This document shows, in pieces, positions 60,698 to 64,000 of a stretch of 64,000 bases of DNA. How positions within the stretch are numbered: position 1 is the first letter of the stretch; every line of letters starts with the position of its first letter. The position numbers were made by a program, and so were the translations under genes. The notes under the pieces are model-generated. The model was given only the letters and a program-made list of their open reading frames with translations. It was not told the origin of the DNA and searched no databases. Source of the DNA: Endozoicomonas sp. NE40 (GTDB taxonomy: Bacteria; Pseudomonadota; Gammaproteobacteria; Pseudomonadales; Endozoicomonadaceae); assembly GCF_040549045.1 (NCBI RefSeq), contig NZ_JBEWTB010000002.1, forward strand, positions 4,204,501-4,268,500, in the 5' to 3' direction.

Positions 60698-62908
60698 CTA
60701 CAGTGTGGCAGGTTGAGCGCCAAGGGATTTTAGTTTTGCTGTCATGTCTGTGTCGTTTTCAGCCTGAGCCCTGGATAAGCGTTCGTTCAGCTCACAAAGT
60801 CGCGGTTTAGCACCAATATACTTTTTCCATTTTTTGGCGGACTTTAAATCTTTGTTCTCAATGGCTGCCCAGAAACCGATATCCCTCTCTTTTGTGGAAA
60901 GTTCGACATTTATTTTCTTCCCCAGCTTTTTCCACTTTTTGGCAGACAGGAAATTGCCTGCTGTTGCAGCTCTGCTGAAACCGGATCTAATGCAGTCGGG
61001 GGAAGGCTTGAATCCTAATACAAAGAATGCTTCTACAAATTCCGGGGCATTTTGATCGACAGCCTGTTTATAGCTACTTTCAAGAAGAGCTGGGTTAGCA
61101 GTGAAAAAGTCTGCCCACAGGTTGGCCTCTTTCTTTAGAGTGGTGTTGTCGTTAATGGTGTGACCCAGGTTGAATCTACGACAAAGTGGCATCAGGTGCT
61201 TATTTTCAGGGCTGGCACCCTGATCAAGCCAGTATTGAGCATCAGAAGTAAAGCTCATGGTAGAGTTGTCCGAAACGGCTTTAGCGAAAAAATAGTTGCA
61301 GTGGTTGACGTCCGGTTTGCCTCCAAGTGTCATCAGCAGTCTGACGATGTTTCTGTCATAAAAGCCTCCTGTGGGGTGATTAAGCAACGTGTTTATCGTT
61401 TCAGTGGGTAGTTCTACCCCAAGCTTTATCCACTCATTAGCAAGGAGATCGTCACCTTTTTTAATAGCGCGCATGAAGAAGGCGTTTATGTCATTGGTAG
61501 TTGCTTCTGGTCCTTTTTGAAGCAGCCTTAAACACAATTGATCCTGACCTTTTTTTGCGGCCTGTTGGATTAGGTCCCTGAATTCGTCCTTGTTCAGTTT
61601 GGCACCAAACTCTATCAGGGTTGAAACGGTCTTGTAATCATTTCTTTGTGCAGCCTCTTTAACCAGTATGTTGAGTTTTTCTGCATTTGGCTCAGCTCCA
61701 AGTGATTTCCACATTTTTGCATCGGAAAAACATCCTGCCGCAACTGCATTTCTGAAACCGGTATTGCAGTGTTCAGTAACTGGTTCAATGCCCATTCCCT
61801 TTAGGTATAGAGTAGCCGTTGAATGATTATTATCAGCAAATCCTCTGAAGACATCGTTCCAGTCCTCAGCGGTTGGTTTGGCGCCCCAACTCAATAGCCG
61901 GCGAACCATCTGCATACTCTGGCATTTTGCTGCCTCTATGCAGTAAGAGTTCAGCTCCTCAGGGGGGAGCTTGGCATTCAGGTCTTTCAGTGTTTCAAGC
62001 CAGCACTTGTCATTGTTGTTTTTAATGGCCTCTCTAAAGTGGTGATTGATTTTGTCTGCACTGAGGCTGCCACCTTGGTAAATCAGATATTTGAGCAAAT
62101 CCAACTGGTTTTCATCTGAGGCTTTTTCAGCTAATGCGCTAAGCTCCTCAGATTCAAGCGTTGCTCCTATTTCGAATAACTCCATGACGTTATTCAGGCG
62201 ATTCTCTTTGATCGACCAGCGGAGTAGTTCGCTGAGTTCCTCATCAGTGATGGTTGCTCCTACCTTAAGCCAGTAGCGGCTGTGACCGGTGTCGAAGTAG
62301 GTTTCAAATCTCATTCGCAGGCAGGTATTTTGAATGGCTGGAACCCATGGGGAGTCTTTGTGCTGTTTCAGTATTTGCTCTTTATCGGGCTTACCCGGTA
62401 TGTAAGGGGGGTTTCGAACCAGGGCGGACTCCAGTAAAAGGCGGTCTTCCTCAGAAACAGGGTTGTTGTATTGGCAGGTCGGACAGGTTGGGCTTAATCC
62501 TCTGTAACCCAGGCACTTACTGAAATGTTTTATCAGGCAATTTTTATGGAACGGATGGTTGCACAGTGTTCTGATAACGTCCGCTTTGCAGACGGATCGT
62601 TTCAGTCTGCTTTCAGTGACGTCTGTTTCATGGCACAGGGAGCAGCCTTCCTGTTTGAAGGTTGTAAACTGGTCGTCGGTCATTCCGGCACTGCTTTTTA
62701 CAGGCAATAAAGGTGCAGGTGATAAAGGGGGTGTTCCATTCATTGTTCCAGACTCTCCTGTGTCTTGCTCAAAGGCGGATGCTTTGATGTATGAGACAGT
62801 CAGCAGGTTTGTTGGTTCCGTTGGTGCGGAATTCTGATTGTGCTGATCAATATTGTTGATATCTGGCAAATAATGTGGGTCGTGTCTGGCGTAGAATGAT
62901 TCCCCCAT
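60698..62908 (-). CDS. RING-H2 zinc-finger protein with ankyrin-like helical repeats (candidate E3 ubiquitin ligase effector)
   Basis: 736 residues. After a disordered N-terminus, a C3H2C3 RING-H2 finger is visible: Cys89, Cys92, Cys116, His118, His121, Cys124, Cys142, Cys145 (GCSLC, TLCNHPFHKNC, CPTC), with spacings inside the known limits. From about 200 to the end run repeated helix pairs of 30-35 residues with recurring LLxxGAxPxxE-like ends (e.g. LLSWGAKPTAEDWN, LIEFGAKLNKDEF), resembling degenerate ankyrin repeats. RING fingers act as ubiquitin ligases in eukaryotes, so a host-delivered effector is inferred. No signal peptide. No obvious Shine-Dalgarno, so the exact start is unsure. Confidence 0.8.
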   Translation of the reverse strand: MGESFYARHDPHYLPDINNIDQHNQNSAPTEPTNLLTVSYIKASAFEQDTGESGTMNGTPPLSPAPLLPVKSSAGMTDDQFTTFKQEGCSLCHETDVTESRLKRSVCKADVIRTLCNHPFHKNCLIKHFSKCLGYRGLSPTCPTCQYNNPVSEEDRLLLESALVRNPPYIPGKPDKEQILKQHKDSPWVPAIQNTCLRMRFETYFDTGHSRYWLKVGATITDEELSELLRWSIKENRLNNVMELFEIGATLESEELSALAEKASDENQLDLLKYLIYQGGSLSADKINHHFREAIKNNNDKCWLETLKDLNAKLPPEELNSYCIEAAKCQSMQMVRRLLSWGAKPTAEDWNDVFRGFADNNHSTATLYLKGMGIEPVTEHCNTGFRNAVAAGCFSDAKMWKSLGAEPNAEKLNILVKEAAQRNDYKTVSTLIEFGAKLNKDEFRDLIQQAAKKGQDQLCLRLLQKGPEATTNDINAFFMRAIKKGDDLLANEWIKLGVELPTETINTLLNHPTGGFYDRNIVRLLMTLGGKPDVNHCNYFFAKAVSDNSTMSFTSDAQYWLDQGASPENKHLMPLCRRFNLGHTINDNTTLKKEANLWADFFTANPALLESSYKQAVDQNAPEFVEAFFVLGFKPSPDCIRSGFSRAATAGNFLSAKKWKKLGKKINVELSTKERDIGFWAAIENKDLKSAKKWKKYIGAKPRLCELNERLSRAQAENDTDMTAKLKSLGAQPATL

Positions 62909-62949
62909 AGTATGTCAGGGACTGCCCGGCAAAAGGATGAAGCGCGATT

Positions 62950-63753
62950 ATGAGTGACTATCAGCTGTCTCTGGTGTTCTTCACCATTTTTTGTCAGTGG
63001 GGCGTTGGCAGTGTGCTGGGAGTTACCCTCTATTGCAGTTTGCCGGAAGCTGAAGACCGGCCGTTGAATACGAAAGCGGTGGCTGCCCTTATCTGGCTGA
63101 TCTGCCTGGTTGGTTCGCTCTGCTTACTCAGCCAGCTGGATAATCCTGCAATGGCTTATCGTGCTCTGTTCAGTGCTGGAGGTTCCTGGCTGAGCCGGGA
63201 GGTAACTGCATCCGTTATTCTTAATGGTTGTACAACGCTCTGGATGGTGTCTTATTATGCCGATGGTAAAAAGGGTGTGCAGCAGTTGCTGGGTGGATTC
63301 ACCAGTGTGCTGGGCCTGATTGCTATTCTGGTTTCAGCCCAGGTTTATTTTCAGGCGGAGTTGCATCCGGAATGGAATACCCTGCTGACGCATCTGACGT
63401 TTCTGAGCACCGCGCTGACCCTGGGAATGGCGACAGTTATCGTTTTTATAAGGGCTTATGGTCATGAGGTTCCTTTGACAATACGTTATCTGCAGGGTTT
63501 TAGCGTTATCGTAACGCTTGTTGTCATGACACTTTTTGTCCGTCATCTGGACTACTCGGCTACCCATAATCTTCTGACGGCTTATCAGCTGCTTGGCAGT
63601 GTGTTGGCGGGGGGGCTGCTGTTTGTGATGGTTCGGAATTCAGGCCGCTACAGACCTGAGTGGATGCTGGTTACTGCACTGGTGATGGTCAGTGGTGAAA
63701 TTGCCGGGCGCTTGTCGTTTTATAGCTCAATGACAGCCGGGGCTCCGTGGTAG
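62950..63753 (+). CDS. DmsC-like membrane anchor, second copy
   Basis: 267 residues, about eight membrane helices; begins YQLSLVFFTIFCQWGVGS, parallel to SQLSLVFFTVLAQSAVG of dmsC at 48780, and ends VSGEIAGRLSFYSS, parallel to VSEFMGRAFFYD. Clearly a diverged paralogue. No dmsA/dmsB lies beside it, so it may be a spare anchor or partner of an enzyme encoded elsewhere. Confidence 0.85.
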   Translation: MSDYQLSLVFFTIFCQWGVGSVLGVTLYCSLPEAEDRPLNTKAVAALIWLICLVGSLCLLSQLDNPAMAYRALFSAGGSWLSREVTASVILNGCTTLWMVSYYADGKKGVQQLLGGFTSVLGLIAILVSAQVYFQAELHPEWNTLLTHLTFLSTALTLGMATVIVFIRAYGHEVPLTIRYLQGFSVIVTLVVMTLFVRHLDYSATHNLLTAYQLLGSVLAGGLLFVMVRNSGRYRPEWMLVTALVMVSGEIAGRLSFYSSMTAGAPW

Positions 63754-63788
63754 ATGCAAGAACAAGGCGAGCCCCGGGCTTGCCTCTT

Positions 63789-63822
63789 ATACCAATTCAT
63801 GTTTAGAAGGTGGAATTGGTAT
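63789..63822. repeat. REP-like palindrome
   Basis: ATACCAATTC (63789-63798) is perfectly inverted as GAATTGGTAT (63813-63822), loop 14 bases, touching the stop of the next gene. No T-run; resembles dispersed intergenic palindromes of marine gammaproteobacteria more than a terminator. Confidence 0.5.
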
Positions 63823-64000
63823 TATTGCAGGGGTGGTGTTACGGGCCACAACTCATCAAATTCAGGCTCAGCTTTCATAGCGCTTGCCTGAAGGGCGATT
63901 GCCATCTCTCCGGGCTGGAACATACCGCTTTGCCAGGTGGCCATATACTTGAGTCCATCAGCGATTGAATGATCTCTGGCAAAGTTCATCATTTCTTTGC
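63822..64000 (-). CDS. Enoyl-CoA hydratase/isomerase family protein, C-terminal part (runs off window)
   Basis: 59 codons read from the window edge to a TAA at 63822-63824, including ADGLKYMATWQSGMFQPGEM and EPEFDELWPVTPPLQ. The GLxYMATWxS pattern is typical of the C-terminal helices of crotonase-fold enzymes that act on acyl-CoA thioesters. The active-site region is outside the window. Confidence 0.6.
   Translation of the reverse strand, partial: KEMMNFARDHSIADGLKYMATWQSGMFQPGEMAIALQASAMKAEPEFDELWPVTPPLQ

Noticed and set aside
1..64000. tRNA, rRNA, CRISPR array, prophage
   Set aside because: None seen on reading both strands; no CRISPR-like spacer arrays, only short tandem repeats without spacers. 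A tRNAscan/Infernal run would settle RNA genes.

Overview
The window is gammaproteobacterial. It is most likely from Endozoicomonas or a close relative in the Oceanospirillales. That placement is inferred from the gene order (yceF-yceD-rpmF-plsX-fab, pepA-holC-valS, lptFG, Na+-NQR), the ISKra4-type insertion sequence, and scattered host-directed genes: a RING-finger repeat protein, a YopT-like protease, a sialidase and secreted Cys-rich proteins. No rRNA, tRNA, CRISPR array or phage module was recognised.

1-14.7 kb is a housekeeping block. It holds a truncated LysE-family exporter gene, yceF, a complete insertion sequence with 20-bp inverted repeats and a 9-bp target duplication, then yceD-rpmF-plsX-fabD-fabG-acpP-fabF-pabC-mltG-tmk-holB-pilZ-tatD. 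The insertion sits just upstream of the consensus promoter of this operon and leaves that promoter intact. acpP has its own promoter with two TTAC-N-GTAA palindromes exactly 31 bp apart. A lineage-specific secreted Lys/Gln-rich protein follows.

14.8-26 kb holds a two-gene chromate-type transporter, a 770-bp intergenic region with two families of short tandem repeats and an orphan terminator, and nqrABCDEF. nqrB is split by a one-base insertion. Next come an aspartate 4-decarboxylase gene and dcuA. 26-40 kb holds valS, a sialidase-like gene and a secreted hypothetical (both placed between valS and holC), holC, pepA, divergent lptFG, an RDD protein, a Na/Pi symporter, a small coiled-coil protein and a methyltransferase.

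40-64 kb is an anaerobic respiration and molybdenum-cofactor region. It contains napF, a torD-like chaperone gene, an AraC regulator, moaA with a structured leader (candidate Moco riboswitch), mobB-moeA, dmsABC behind a perfect FNR box, modABC, moaEDCB, mobA and a second dmsC. These genes would supply molybdate uptake, cofactor synthesis, enzyme maturation and a membrane-anchored DMSO-type reductase. Four eukaryote-facing or lineage-specific genes are embedded among them: a 709-residue coiled-coil protein with an out-of-frame tail, a secreted Cys-rich protein, a YopT-like C58 protease and a RING-H2/helical-repeat protein. Two of them lie between direct duplications of neighbouring housekeeping DNA (a modC fragment; a yheT-mobA segment with reciprocal decay). 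This suggests that cargo arrived by a process that duplicates its target. The window ends inside an enoyl-CoA hydratase-like gene.
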